Of a stretch of 64,000 nt of DNA, positions 1 to 7,858 are shown piece after piece (positions within the stretch are counted from its first letter, which is position 1; every line of letters begins with the position of its first letter). Origin of the DNA: Streptomyces netropsis (GTDB lineage Bacteria; Actinomycetota; Actinomycetes; Streptomycetales; Streptomycetaceae); contig NZ_JACHJG010000003.1 in the NCBI RefSeq assembly GCF_014203545.1, forward strand, positions 186,001-250,000, given 5' to 3'. Position numbers and translations under genes: made by a program. A model generated the notes under the pieces. The model did not search any database. It had not been told where the DNA came from and was given only the letters and a program-made list of their open reading frames with translations.

Positions 1-1
1 C

Positions 2-49
2 GACGACGAGCCGATCTCCCGTGGCGTCCCGGCCCAGCAGAGCCGCTGA
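2..49 (+). CDS. C-terminal end of an unidentified gene (partial)
   Basis: One frame is open from the window edge to a TGA at 47-49 and encodes DDEPISRGVPAQQSR. Codon third positions are G/C-rich, as in a Streptomyces gene, and the following 240 bp look intergenic. The piece is too short to assign a family. It could also be chance, because stop codons are rare in DNA this GC-rich. Confidence 0.35.
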   Translation, partial: DDEPISRGVPAQQSR

Positions 50-288
50 CCCTTGAGTGACGCCCCCTAGCGGGCTGTACGTACCCAGCGCGTCGTGCGC
101 AAACCCCTGTGGCGCACGGGGCGCTGGGCTGTTTCCGGCCATAGTTTCGGCCAGCTTCGCGGTCGGTTTCCGGTCGGCTTTCCGTCGGCGCACGGCCGGG
201 ACATGATCGCGATCCGGCCGGGGCCGGCCGCGTTCCGGACCGGCCGCCACCGGTGGCGAGGGGTCCCGGGCGCCCTTAGCGTGAGTGG

Positions 289-1287
289 ATGATCGAGCTT
301 GAGGGGCTGACCAAGCGCTACGGCGAAAAGCTCGCCGTGGATCACCTCACCTTCACCGTGCGCCCCGGGATCGTCACCGGCTTCCTGGGCCCCAATGGCG
401 CGGGCAAGTCCACGACCATGCGCATGATGCTCGACCTGGACAACCCCACCAGCGGCTCGGTGCGGATCGACGGCAGGCACTACCGCTCGCTGAGGGACCC
501 GCTGAAGGTCGTCGGCGCCCTGCTGGAGGCCAAGGCCTGGCACGGCGGCCGCAGCGCCCACAACCACCTGCTGTGCCTGGCACAGAGCAACGGCATCCCC
601 CGTACCCGGGTGCGGGAGGTGCTGGACACGGTCGGCCTGACCTCGGTGGCCAAGAAGCGCACCAAGGGCTTCTCGCTCGGCATGGGCCAGCGGCTCGGCA
701 TCGCCGCCGCGCTGCTCGGCGACCCCGAGATCCTGATGTTCGACGAGCCGGTCAACGGGCTCGACCCCGAGGGCATCCACTGGATCCGCAATCTCATGAA
801 GAACCTGGCGGCCCAGGGCCGTACGGTCTTCGTCTCCTCGCACCTGATGAGCGAGATGGCGCTGACCGCCGAGCACCTCGTGGTCATCGGCCAGGGCCGG
901 CTGCTCGCCGACACCTCCATGGCCGCCTTCATCGCGGAGAACTCACGGTCGTACGTACGGATGCGCTCGCCCGACCACGAGCGGCTGCGGGACGTGCTCT
1001 CCGGGGCCGGGATCACCGCCCGGCCCGCGTCCGACGGCTCCCTGGAGGTGGACGACGAGGACGCGCCGCACCTCGGCGAGCTGGCCGCGCGGCATCGGAT
1101 CACGCTGCACGAGCTGAGCCCCCAGCGGGCGTCCCTGGAAGAGGCCTTCATGCAGCTCACCGCCGAGTCGGTGGAGTACCACGCGCACGACGGCCGCCCA
1201 CCGGAGGAGGTGCCGCCCGGCGCCCCGGCGGCGCCGCCGGGCGGGCGCCCCGGCTGGGGAGCCGACTGGCGGAAGAAAGGGGCCTGA
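289..1287 (+). CDS. ABC transporter ATP-binding protein (ABC-2 exporter module 1)
   Basis: This 332-residue protein is the nucleotide-binding subunit of an ABC-2 type exporter and would hydrolyse ATP on the inner face of the membrane. Visible motifs are Walker A GPNGAGKST (residues 34-42), signature SLGMGQR (about 129-135), Walker B ILMFDEP (about 148-154) and an H-loop in VSSHLMSE. The last 30 residues are rich in Pro, Gly and Ala. The permease gene starts 2 bp after the stop, so the two are translationally coupled. The ATG at 289 is the first start in frame, but its ribosome binding site is weak. Substrate unknown. The protein is closely similar to the ATPase encoded at 2191-3414, which suggests tandem duplication. 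Confidence 0.93.
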   Translation: MIELEGLTKRYGEKLAVDHLTFTVRPGIVTGFLGPNGAGKSTTMRMMLDLDNPTSGSVRIDGRHYRSLRDPLKVVGALLEAKAWHGGRSAHNHLLCLAQSNGIPRTRVREVLDTVGLTSVAKKRTKGFSLGMGQRLGIAAALLGDPEILMFDEPVNGLDPEGIHWIRNLMKNLAAQGRTVFVSSHLMSEMALTAEHLVVIGQGRLLADTSMAAFIAENSRSYVRMRSPDHERLRDVLSGAGITARPASDGSLEVDDEDAPHLGELAARHRITLHELSPQRASLEEAFMQLTAESVEYHAHDGRPPEEVPPGAPAAPPGGRPGWGADWRKKGA

Positions 1288-1289
1288 CG

Positions 1290-2060
1290 ATGGCGGTGGT
1301 GACGCAGGTCCTGCAATCCGAATGGACAAAGATCAAATCCGTGCGTTCCACGGTGTGGACGCTCGGTCTGGCCGTCGTGGTGACGGTCGCGCTCGGCGCG
1401 CTGATCAGCGCATTGTCCAAAAACGAGTTCGACAAACTCTCCACACGGGAGAAACTGACCTTCGATCCGACCTTCACGAGTTTCGCGGGGATGGGTCTCG
1501 GCCAACTCGCGATGATCGTTTTCGGTGTGCTGGTGGTGTCGAACGAATACAGCACCGGAATGATCCGCACCTCGCTGGCGGCCGTTCCGCAGCGCGGCAC
1601 CTTTCTCTTCAGCAAGATCACTATTGCCGCGCTGCTCGCGTTCGTCGTCAGCATGATCACGAGTTTCGTCGCCTTTTTCGTCGGCCAGGCGATGCTCGGC
1701 GACCTCAAAGCGGCCCTCGGTGACCCCGGCGTCCTGCGCGCGGTGATCGGCGGCGGGCTCTACATGACGCTGATCACGGTCTTCTCGATGGGCGTCGCGA
1801 CGATGCTGCGCAGCCCGATGCTCTCGCTCGGCATCCTGATGCCGTTCTTCTTCCTCATCTCGGCCATCCTCGGCAACGTCTCCGCCACCAAGAAGGTCGG
1901 CCAGTACCTCCCGGACCAGGCAGGGCAGAAGGTCATGCAGGTCGTCACCTTCGACGACGACGCCCCCTACGGGCCGTGGGGCGGGTTCGCGATCATGGCG
2001 GTATGGGTGATCGCCGCGCTGATCTGCGCATATGTCCTGCTGAAGAGGCGGGACGCTTGA
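1290..2060 (+). CDS. ABC-2 type transporter permease (module 1)
   Basis: The 256-residue protein is an integral membrane permease with about six hydrophobic segments. It opens with a short cytosolic stretch containing SEWTKIKSVRSTVWTL, a motif typical of actinobacterial ABC-2 permeases, followed by the first membrane segment. The NEYSTGMIRTSL motif lies in the second cytosolic region, as is usual for the family. The ATG at 1290 lies 2 bp past the stop of the ATPase gene and is preceded by GAAAGGGG, so both subunits are probably made from one message. Substrate cannot be read from the sequence. Confidence 0.92.
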   Translation: MAVVTQVLQSEWTKIKSVRSTVWTLGLAVVVTVALGALISALSKNEFDKLSTREKLTFDPTFTSFAGMGLGQLAMIVFGVLVVSNEYSTGMIRTSLAAVPQRGTFLFSKITIAALLAFVVSMITSFVAFFVGQAMLGDLKAALGDPGVLRAVIGGGLYMTLITVFSMGVATMLRSPMLSLGILMPFFFLISAILGNVSATKKVGQYLPDQAGQKVMQVVTFDDDAPYGPWGGFAIMAVWVIAALICAYVLLKRRDA

Positions 2061-2190
2061 GCTCTCGGTGATCGCTCCCTGACCCACCGCCGACCCTCGA
2101 AATTCCACAAATCGGGAACCGTCAACCCTCGTCTATCCTCCTAACCCTCACGGGGGCTTATTGCCCCGACCAGCTCGCGAGGGGCGGAGA

Positions 2191-3414
2191 ATGATCGAGG
2201 CAGTCGGCCTGACGAAGCGCTACGGCGCCAAGACGGCCGTGTACAACCTGTCGTTCCAGGTACGGCCAGGCGCCGTCACCGGCTTCCTGGGGCCCAACGG
2301 CTCCGGCAAGTCGACGACGATGCGCATGATCCTGGGCCTGGACAACCCGACGGCCGGGCAGGTGACCATCGGTGGCCACCCGTTCAACAAGCTGCCCAAC
2401 GCCCCCCGCCAGGTCGGTGCCCTCCTCGACGCGAAGGCCGTGCACGGCGGGCGCAGCGCGCGACAGCACCTGCTGTCCCTCGCCCAGCTCTCCGGCATCC
2501 CGGCCAGCCGGGTCGACGAGGTGCTCGGCGTCGTCGGTCTCCAGGACGTGGCCCGCAGGCGCTCCAAGGGCTTCTCGCTCGGCATGGGCCAGCGGCTCGG
2601 CATCGCCGCCGCGCTGCTCGGCGACCCGCAGGTGCTGCTCTTCGACGAGCCGGTCAACGGCCTCGACCCCGAAGGCATCCTGTGGGTCCGCAACCTCATG
2701 AAGCGGCTCGCCGCGGAGGGCCGCACGGTCTTCGTCTCCTCGCACCTGATGAGCGAGATGGCGCTGACCGCCGACCACCTGATCGTCATCGGCCGCGGCC
2801 AGCTGATGGCCGACATGAGCGTCACCGACTTCATCTCCGCGAACTCGGCGGACTTCGCCCGCGTCCGCACGCCCGACGGCGAGCAGGAGGGTCGTGAGAA
2901 GCTCACCGCCGCGCTGGTCGAGGCGGGCGGCCAGGTGCTGCCCGAGCAGAACGGCGCGCTGCGCGTCACGGGGCTGCCCCTCCCCCGGATCAGCGACCTC
3001 GCGCACGGCGCGGACGTCCGCCTGTGGGAGCTCTCCCCGCACCAGGCGTCCCTGGAAGAGGCCTACATGCGCCTCACCCAGGGCGCGGTCGACTACCGCT
3101 CGACCGTCGACCAGATGTCCGGCTTCCAGCAGCCCGCCCCCGGGTACGGGCACCCGGGCGCCCCGCAGGGCTGGGCCCCGCCGCAGGGGCAGCCCCAGGG
3201 CAACCCCTACCCCGTGCTTCCGGGCGAGCAGCCCAACCCGTACGCGCAGCAGCACCAGCAGCAGTTCGCCGCCACCCCTGCCGCGCCGCAGCACCAGCAG
3301 CCTCAGCCGCCCGCCGCGGCTCCGGCCGCTCCCCCGGCGCAGCCGACCGCCGCGCAGGCTTCCGCACCCGCCCCCGCCGACCTCACCAAGCGCGACAGCG
3401 AGGACGCCCGATGA
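2191..3414 (+). CDS. ABC transporter ATP-binding protein with Pro/Gln-rich tail (module 2)
   Basis: This is a second exporter ATPase, 407 residues long, with Walker A GPNGSGKST, signature SLGMGQR and Walker B LLFDEPVNGLDP. Its ATPase domain is nearly the same as that of the protein at 289-1287. It differs by a C-terminal extension of about 100 residues made mainly of Pro, Gln, Ala and Tyr, which looks disordered. The ATG at 2191 was chosen over a TTG at 2161 because GGGGCGGAG lies just before it. The stop overlaps the start of the permease gene (ATGA), so the pair is coupled. Role: energising export of an unknown substrate. Confidence 0.92.
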   Translation: MIEAVGLTKRYGAKTAVYNLSFQVRPGAVTGFLGPNGSGKSTTMRMILGLDNPTAGQVTIGGHPFNKLPNAPRQVGALLDAKAVHGGRSARQHLLSLAQLSGIPASRVDEVLGVVGLQDVARRRSKGFSLGMGQRLGIAAALLGDPQVLLFDEPVNGLDPEGILWVRNLMKRLAAEGRTVFVSSHLMSEMALTADHLIVIGRGQLMADMSVTDFISANSADFARVRTPDGEQEGREKLTAALVEAGGQVLPEQNGALRVTGLPLPRISDLAHGADVRLWELSPHQASLEEAYMRLTQGAVDYRSTVDQMSGFQQPAPGYGHPGAPQGWAPPQGQPQGNPYPVLPGEQPNPYAQQHQQQFAATPAAPQHQQPQPPAAAPAAPPAQPTAAQASAPAPADLTKRDSEDAR

Positions 3415-4361
3415 CCACCCCCCAGCACCCCGCGCCCCCGCAGTCCGCCCCGCAGGGCCCGCCGCAGGGACCCCCGCAGGCCCAGGCCTACGCCCAGCCG
3501 CAGCCGCAGGGGCAGCCGCCTCATCACGAGCAGGGCTACTGGCCGGGCACCGCGCCCGCCGGCGGCTACGTCTCGCCGATCCCGATGCGCAAGGCCACCC
3601 TCGGGGACGCGCTCGCTTCCGAGTGGACCAAGATCAAGTCGGTCCCCTCGACGATGTGGACGCTCGGCGTCATGGTCGTGCTCGTGGTCGGCATCGGCAT
3701 CCTGATCGGAACGATCGCCAGTGCCGTGGACAAGGAGCTGAACGCCTCGGCACTGGGCGGCGGCTTCTTCGGCGTGATGCTGGGCTCGATCTGTGTGATC
3801 ACGCTCGGCGTGCTGACGATCACCTCGGAGTACGGCACCGGCATGATCCGTACGACCCTGACCGCCTGCCCGAACCGCGTCCGGGTGCTGACGGCCAAGG
3901 CGATCGTGTTCTTCGCCCTGACGTTCGTGATCACCCTGGCCTGCACCGCGCTGGTGGGCGTGATCAACACGGCGCTGCTGGGCGATCTGGCCCTTGAGGC
4001 GACGGGCGCGGAGTGGTTCAAGGCAACGGTCGGCGTGAGCCTTTACACCGCGACGCTGGGCCTGTTGGCCCTCGCCGTGGGCACGCTGCTGCGGCACTCC
4101 GCCGGGGCGATCACGACCATGCTGGGCGTGGTGCTGCTGCCCGTGGTGGTGGCGATGTTCATGATGTCCGACAGCCTCTCGGACGTGCGTGAGTGGCTCT
4201 TCGAGTACTCGATCCCCAGCCAGCTCGCCGTCATCGCCGTATCCGACGGCTCCGGCGACGGGGACGGCATGACCGGTTGGGACCCGCTGTGGATCATGCT
4301 GATCCTGGCCGGCGCGGCCCTGGCCGGCGCGTACGCGTCGATCACGAAGCGCGACGCGTAA
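3411..4361 (+). CDS. ABC-2 type transporter permease with Pro/Gln-rich N-terminus (module 2)
   Basis: This 316-residue permease has a Pro/Gln/Ala-rich cytosolic N-terminus of about 60 residues, then SEWTKIKSVPSTMWTL and about six membrane segments, including TSEYGTGMIRTTL. It is the partner of the ATPase at 2191-3414 and starts inside that gene's stop codon. The low-complexity N-terminus has the same composition as the C-terminal tail of the partner ATPase. The module 1 permease lacks it. Substrate unknown. A role in antibiotic or lipid export is common in the family but is not shown here. Confidence 0.92.
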   Translation: MTTPQHPAPPQSAPQGPPQGPPQAQAYAQPQPQGQPPHHEQGYWPGTAPAGGYVSPIPMRKATLGDALASEWTKIKSVPSTMWTLGVMVVLVVGIGILIGTIASAVDKELNASALGGGFFGVMLGSICVITLGVLTITSEYGTGMIRTTLTACPNRVRVLTAKAIVFFALTFVITLACTALVGVINTALLGDLALEATGAEWFKATVGVSLYTATLGLLALAVGTLLRHSAGAITTMLGVVLLPVVVAMFMMSDSLSDVREWLFEYSIPSQLAVIAVSDGSGDGDGMTGWDPLWIMLILAGAALAGAYASITKRDA

Positions 4362-4604
4362 CGCTGGGCGCTGGGCCTTTCCGACGCGTCTCGCGCCGAT
4401 CCGGCCTTGCAGGGGCTCCGCCCCCTGACCCCCGGCAGGGCCCGTGCCGAACCTCGCTTCACACGGCCCGGGTCGGGGTGCAACCCCGAGGGCCGAGCGG
4501 CAGCGTCCGGGTGGCCTTCGCCCCCGGCCCGGGGGCGAGGGAAGGCCGCGCAGTCGGCCAAGGCCCCCGGGGGGCGGCGTCGGACGGAAGCCCCCTGGCA
4601 GCCA
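4362..4604. other. Intergenic region between convergent genes
   Basis: No convincing gene is seen. The stretch holds GC-rich text of the kind common between Streptomyces genes (GGGGCTCCGCCCCCTGACCC near 4411-4430, which can fold on itself) and the 3' ends of the flanking convergent genes. Confidence 0.5.
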
Positions 4605-4946
4605 TCAGTAACGCGGTGCGTTACGAGACCGCTGGAGCCTCGCGCTCCGGCGGTCTCGCGCGTTCCAGCAGGCCTTGTGCCAGTGGCGTCGGTCCTCGAC
4701 GCCACCGCCGTACTGCGGCCAGGCGACGAGGTGCGGGACGCCGGGCGGGATCTCCTGGTCGCAGCCCGGGCAGCGATAGTGCTTGGCCGCCGAGCCGCCG
4801 CCGATCATGCGGACGTTCCACTCCTCGCCCTGCCAGCTCTCCGTACTCTCCAGCCCGTAACGGTTGCCGATCGGTTCGCGCTCGTCGCGCGGTTCGGCGG
4901 CTTGCTTGTCGGCGCCGCCTCGCGGGCGGTTTCGGCGCGGGGACAC
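4605..4946 (-). CDS. Small conserved protein with CxxC and HxH...C zinc-type ligands
   Basis: This 113-residue protein has a basic, disordered N-terminus (SPRRNRPRGG) and a C-terminal half with YRCPGCDQEIPPGVPHLVAW and RRHWHKACWNARDRR. Cys59, Cys62, His88 or His90 and Cys93 look like a single zinc site. As I recall, proteins of this type are conserved across Streptomyces, often under the misleading name ATP/GTP-binding protein; no nucleotide-binding motif is visible. The GTG at 4946 is preceded by GAGGTG. A longer frame upstream to 5057 lacks support. Function unknown; a DNA- or RNA-binding role is a guess from the basic residues and zinc site. Confidence 0.75.
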   Translation of the reverse strand: MSPRRNRPRGGADKQAAEPRDEREPIGNRYGLESTESWQGEEWNVRMIGGGSAAKHYRCPGCDQEIPPGVPHLVAWPQYGGGVEDRRHWHKACWNARDRRSARLQRSRNAPRY

Positions 4947-5150
4947 GGAGCACCTCGGAGGTCTGGAAACACGGGCCGTGACCAGTATTACGCGCTGCGG
5001 CGGCCCGCCCGGGCACCCGCACCCCGGCACCACCCCCGCCCGCTCTCCGATCATCATGAAAACTTCACGCTCCGCCGTGCCCTTGGCACGTGTCGGGCGT
5101 TATTGCCTTTGGGGGGAGGCCGCGTCGGTCGCTTAGGAGGAGTCAGAGCG

Positions 5151-6191
5151 ATGCGCGTTGGAGCTTTTGTCCTAGCCGCCCAATTCCCCGGTCAGGGCCA
5201 CGGAGAAGCGCTGTACCGGGCCGTGCGGTCGGCGGAGGTCGCCGAAGAGGCCGGGCTGGACGCCGTCTGGCTGGCCGAGCACCACTTCGTACCGTACGGA
5301 GTCTGCCCGTCCGCCGTCACCCTGGCAGCACTGCTGCTGGGGCGCACGCATTCCATCGAAGTGGGCACGGCTGTCAGCGTGTTGCCGACCGCGCACCCGG
5401 TGACCCTCGGCGAGCAGGCGGCACTCCTGCATCTGACCTCCGGCGGCCGATTCACCCTCGGGGTGGGGCGCGGCGGGCCGTGGGTGGACCTGGAGGTCTT
5501 CAACTCCGGTCTCGCGGCCTATGAGGAGGGGTTCCCCGAGTCGCTCGAACTGCTGATGCGCTGGCTGCGCGAACCCCGTGTGAGCGCTGACGGGAAACGA
5601 TTCGCCTTCCGCGAGGTCCCGGTCGTCCCGCGCCCGGACGAACTGCTCGACCCCTCCGGGCACGACCGCCCCGGCCCGCCGGTGCTGGTCGCCTGCACCT
5701 CGCCCGACAGCGTGCGGCTCGCGGCCCGGCACGGGCTGCCGATGCTGCTCGGCATGCACATCGGGGACGAGGAGAAGGCGGAGATGGTCGCCGCGTGGCG
5801 CAAATGCGCCCTGGAGCACGGGAGTTCGCCGGAGGAGGTCGCGGCAGCGGGCCATGTGGCGGCCGGTGTCGTCCAGGTCGCGGACAACCGGGCCGCCGCG
5901 ACCGAGACCCTGCTGAAGGCCATGCCGGGCTGGCTGCACAAGGGGCTCACCGCACATGTGACGGTCGACGGCCGCGAGCGGCGGATGCGCGATCCGTACG
6001 CCTACACGGAGCTGCTCTGCGATCTCCATCCGGTGGGGCCGCCCCGGCTGTGCGCCGACCGGCTGGCCGCCACCTCCGAGCGCACCGGCATCAGCCGCTT
6101 CGCCCTGCTGACCGAGGGCTCGGGAGATCTCGCCGCCACCGAGGACAATCTCCGTCGGCTCGGCGGGGAGGTTCTGCCGCTGCTCGCGTGA
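5151..6191 (+). CDS. LLM-class flavin-dependent oxidoreductase
   Basis: The 346-residue protein belongs to the bacterial luciferase-like (TIM-barrel) monooxygenases that use reduced flavin, probably FMN or F420, in the cytosol. Typical segments are EEAGLDAVWLAEHHF near residues 30-45, VGTAVSVLPTAHPVTLGEQ near 75-95 and FTLGVGRGG near 105-113. The ATG at 5151 is preceded by AGGAGGAGT. A longer open frame from 4407 is ignored because it runs through intergenic sequence. The gene stands alone; the next gene is convergent. Substrate unknown. Confidence 0.9.
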   Translation: MRVGAFVLAAQFPGQGHGEALYRAVRSAEVAEEAGLDAVWLAEHHFVPYGVCPSAVTLAALLLGRTHSIEVGTAVSVLPTAHPVTLGEQAALLHLTSGGRFTLGVGRGGPWVDLEVFNSGLAAYEEGFPESLELLMRWLREPRVSADGKRFAFREVPVVPRPDELLDPSGHDRPGPPVLVACTSPDSVRLAARHGLPMLLGMHIGDEEKAEMVAAWRKCALEHGSSPEEVAAAGHVAAGVVQVADNRAAATETLLKAMPGWLHKGLTAHVTVDGRERRMRDPYAYTELLCDLHPVGPPRLCADRLAATSERTGISRFALLTEGSGDLAATEDNLRRLGGEVLPLLA

Positions 6192-6388
6192 GCCGCCTCC
6201 GGCCGGTATGGGTTCCCGCCCCCGGCCGCGCCCCCTGTGGTCCCCGCCCCTTCGCCCGGCTCCCCCGCTGAGCCCCCTTGCGCCCCTGTGCCCTGTGCCC
6301 TGTGCTCCGTGCCCCTGCGGATCGTGCGGAGCTGCCGCCCACTACTCGTCGCACACCTCCCCCCGCGTGGAGCGGCAGCAAGGGTGGG

Positions 6389-6781
6389 TCAGCAGTCCCG
6401 CAGCTCCGGGGACTGGTTCAGCAGCTGGCCCCGGATCGAGGTGAAGCGGGCCAGGCGGTCGTCCACCGCCGGGTCGAGCGGGAAGACGGCCACCCGGTGG
6501 CAGTTCTGGAACGCCAGGCGTACCCCGAAGTGTCGCTGGAGCGCACCACGAATCGCGTCACTCGCCAGGGCGCGCAGCAGCTGACCGCGCGCCTGCTCGT
6601 CCGGCGGCGGCGTCCGGTTGTCGGCGAACTCGCCGCCTTCGACCTTGAGCTGAACCACCAGGGAGCTGACCATCTCCCACGCGTACGGCAGGGAGTTCCG
6701 GACGCAGTCGACGAATTCCGCTTCGTCGACCTCGCCTCGCTCGGCCTGTTCAAGGAGGGCCGGTGAGACGTCGAGCGACAT
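6389..6781 (-). CDS. SCO5389-family conserved protein
   Basis: The 130-residue acidic protein starts MSLDVSPALLEQAERGEVDE and contains NSLPYAWEMVSSLV, ALQRHFGVRLAFQNCHRVAV and a C-terminal QLLNQSPELRDC. It matches my recollection of a Streptomyces family named after SCO5389, of unknown function. It is predicted cytosolic, with no signal or membrane segment. The ATG at 6781 follows GAGAGGAGAACCC. A longer reading to 6919 has no supporting ribosome site. It is divergent from nucS, with 221 bp between the two starts. Confidence 0.85.
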   Translation of the reverse strand: MSLDVSPALLEQAERGEVDEAEFVDCVRNSLPYAWEMVSSLVVQLKVEGGEFADNRTPPPDEQARGQLLRALASDAIRGALQRHFGVRLAFQNCHRVAVFPLDPAVDDRLARFTSIRGQLLNQSPELRDC

Positions 6782-7002
6782 GGGTTCTCCTCTCGAGGAC
6801 CCCGGGAGCGGGGTCACAGGGATGGGCGGGCGGACGACGACGCCCTGTGCCCGTACGGCGACCGCCCGCTTCAACGGTAAATCGGCCACTGCTGCCGCAC
6901 CAGGAGAACGCACATACAACTGGCCATCCAGCGCCCTCCATCGAACGGGTTCTTCCGGGGCGAATCGCGTCGAGTGGCAGGAGTCGAGTAGCGTGACCCA
7001 CC

Positions 7003-7665
7003 ATGCGTCTCGTCATTGCCCGTTGCTCCGTGGACTACGCGGGCCGGCTCACCGCCCACCTCCCTTCCGCCCCGCGTCTGATCCTGGTCAAGGCGGACGG
7101 CAGCGTCTCCATCCACGCGGACGACCGGGCCTACAAGCCCCTCAACTGGATGTCCCCGCCCTGCACCCTGAAGGAGGGCGACGGCAGCGTGTGGACGGTG
7201 GTGAACAAGGCGGGCGAGAAATTGATCATCACCATGGAGGAAGTCCTCCACGATTCCTCGCACGAGCTGGGCGTCGACCCCGGTCTCGTGAAGGACGGCG
7301 TGGAAGCGCACCTTCAGGAACTGCTCGCGGACCGCATCACCACGCTCGGTGACGGCTACACCCTGATCCGTCGCGAATACCCGACGGCCATCGGGCCCGT
7401 GGACATCCTCTGCCGGGACGCCGACGGCGCCACCGTGGCCGTGGAGCTGAAGCGGCGCGGCGACATCGACGGTGTCGAGCAGCTGACCCGCTATCTCGAG
7501 CTGCTCAACCGCGACCCGCACCTCGCCCCCGTACGAGGGATTTTCGCCGCGCAGGAGATCAAGCCGCAAGCACGCGTTCTGGCCACGGACCGCGGCATCG
7601 GCTGCGTCGTCCTGGACTACGACGCGATGCGCGGTATCGAGGACGACAAGCTCCGCCTGTTCTAG
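7003..7665 (+). CDS. nucS: Mismatch-specific endonuclease NucS/EndoMS
   Basis: The 220-residue protein is the actinobacterial and archaeal NucS nuclease. It cuts both strands at mismatches and replaces MutS/MutL in mycobacteria and Streptomyces. The N-terminal DNA-binding part (1-100) is followed by a RecB-like nuclease domain whose catalytic residues appear as Asp134 (GPVDILC), Glu148 and Lys150 (VAVELKRRG). The C-terminus DDKLRLF resembles the proposed sliding-clamp binding tail. Length matches the family. The ATG at 7003 has only a poor ribosome site. A repeat element follows the stop and separates the gene from the convergent ATPase gene. Confidence 0.96.
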   Translation: MRLVIARCSVDYAGRLTAHLPSAPRLILVKADGSVSIHADDRAYKPLNWMSPPCTLKEGDGSVWTVVNKAGEKLIITMEEVLHDSSHELGVDPGLVKDGVEAHLQELLADRITTLGDGYTLIRREYPTAIGPVDILCRDADGATVAVELKRRGDIDGVEQLTRYLELLNRDPHLAPVRGIFAAQEIKPQARVLATDRGIGCVVLDYDAMRGIEDDKLRLF

Positions 7666-7740
7666 GGACTGGACCGCCCGGCGGATCTTCGGCCACAGGC
7701 CCGACTTCGCAGCCTGCGGCGGCGGGCGCCCTGCGGGCGT

Positions 7741-7834
7741 GTCCTCAATCGCCGGACGGGCTGGTGTCGGCTGATCTCAGCCGACACCAGCCCGCTGGGG
7801 CACCTCCCAGCGGTAGCTGGGGGACATTGAGGAC
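7741..7834. repeat. Palindromic intergenic element, copy A
   Basis: This copy is bounded by GTCCTCAATC (7741-7750) and ATTGAGGAC (7826-7834), which are inverted repeats. Inside are GGTGTCGGCTGA/TCTCAGCCGACACC (a strong stem) and the block CACCTCCCAGCGGTAGC. Beyond the right end, CCGCCGCGCAGCGG continues almost to the stop codon of the convergent ATPase gene. It is nearly the same as the copy at 59869-59963. A likely job is ending transcription from both sides. Confidence 0.85.
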
Positions 7835-7858
7835 ACCGCCGCGCAGCGGAGGTGCGCC

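Noticed and set aside
480-2108. 542-residue minus-strand frame opposite the first ABC module
   Set aside because: It is the mirror of two clear ABC genes with Walker and signature motifs. Its composition (His, Arg, Asp-rich) is that of an antisense shadow in high-GC DNA.
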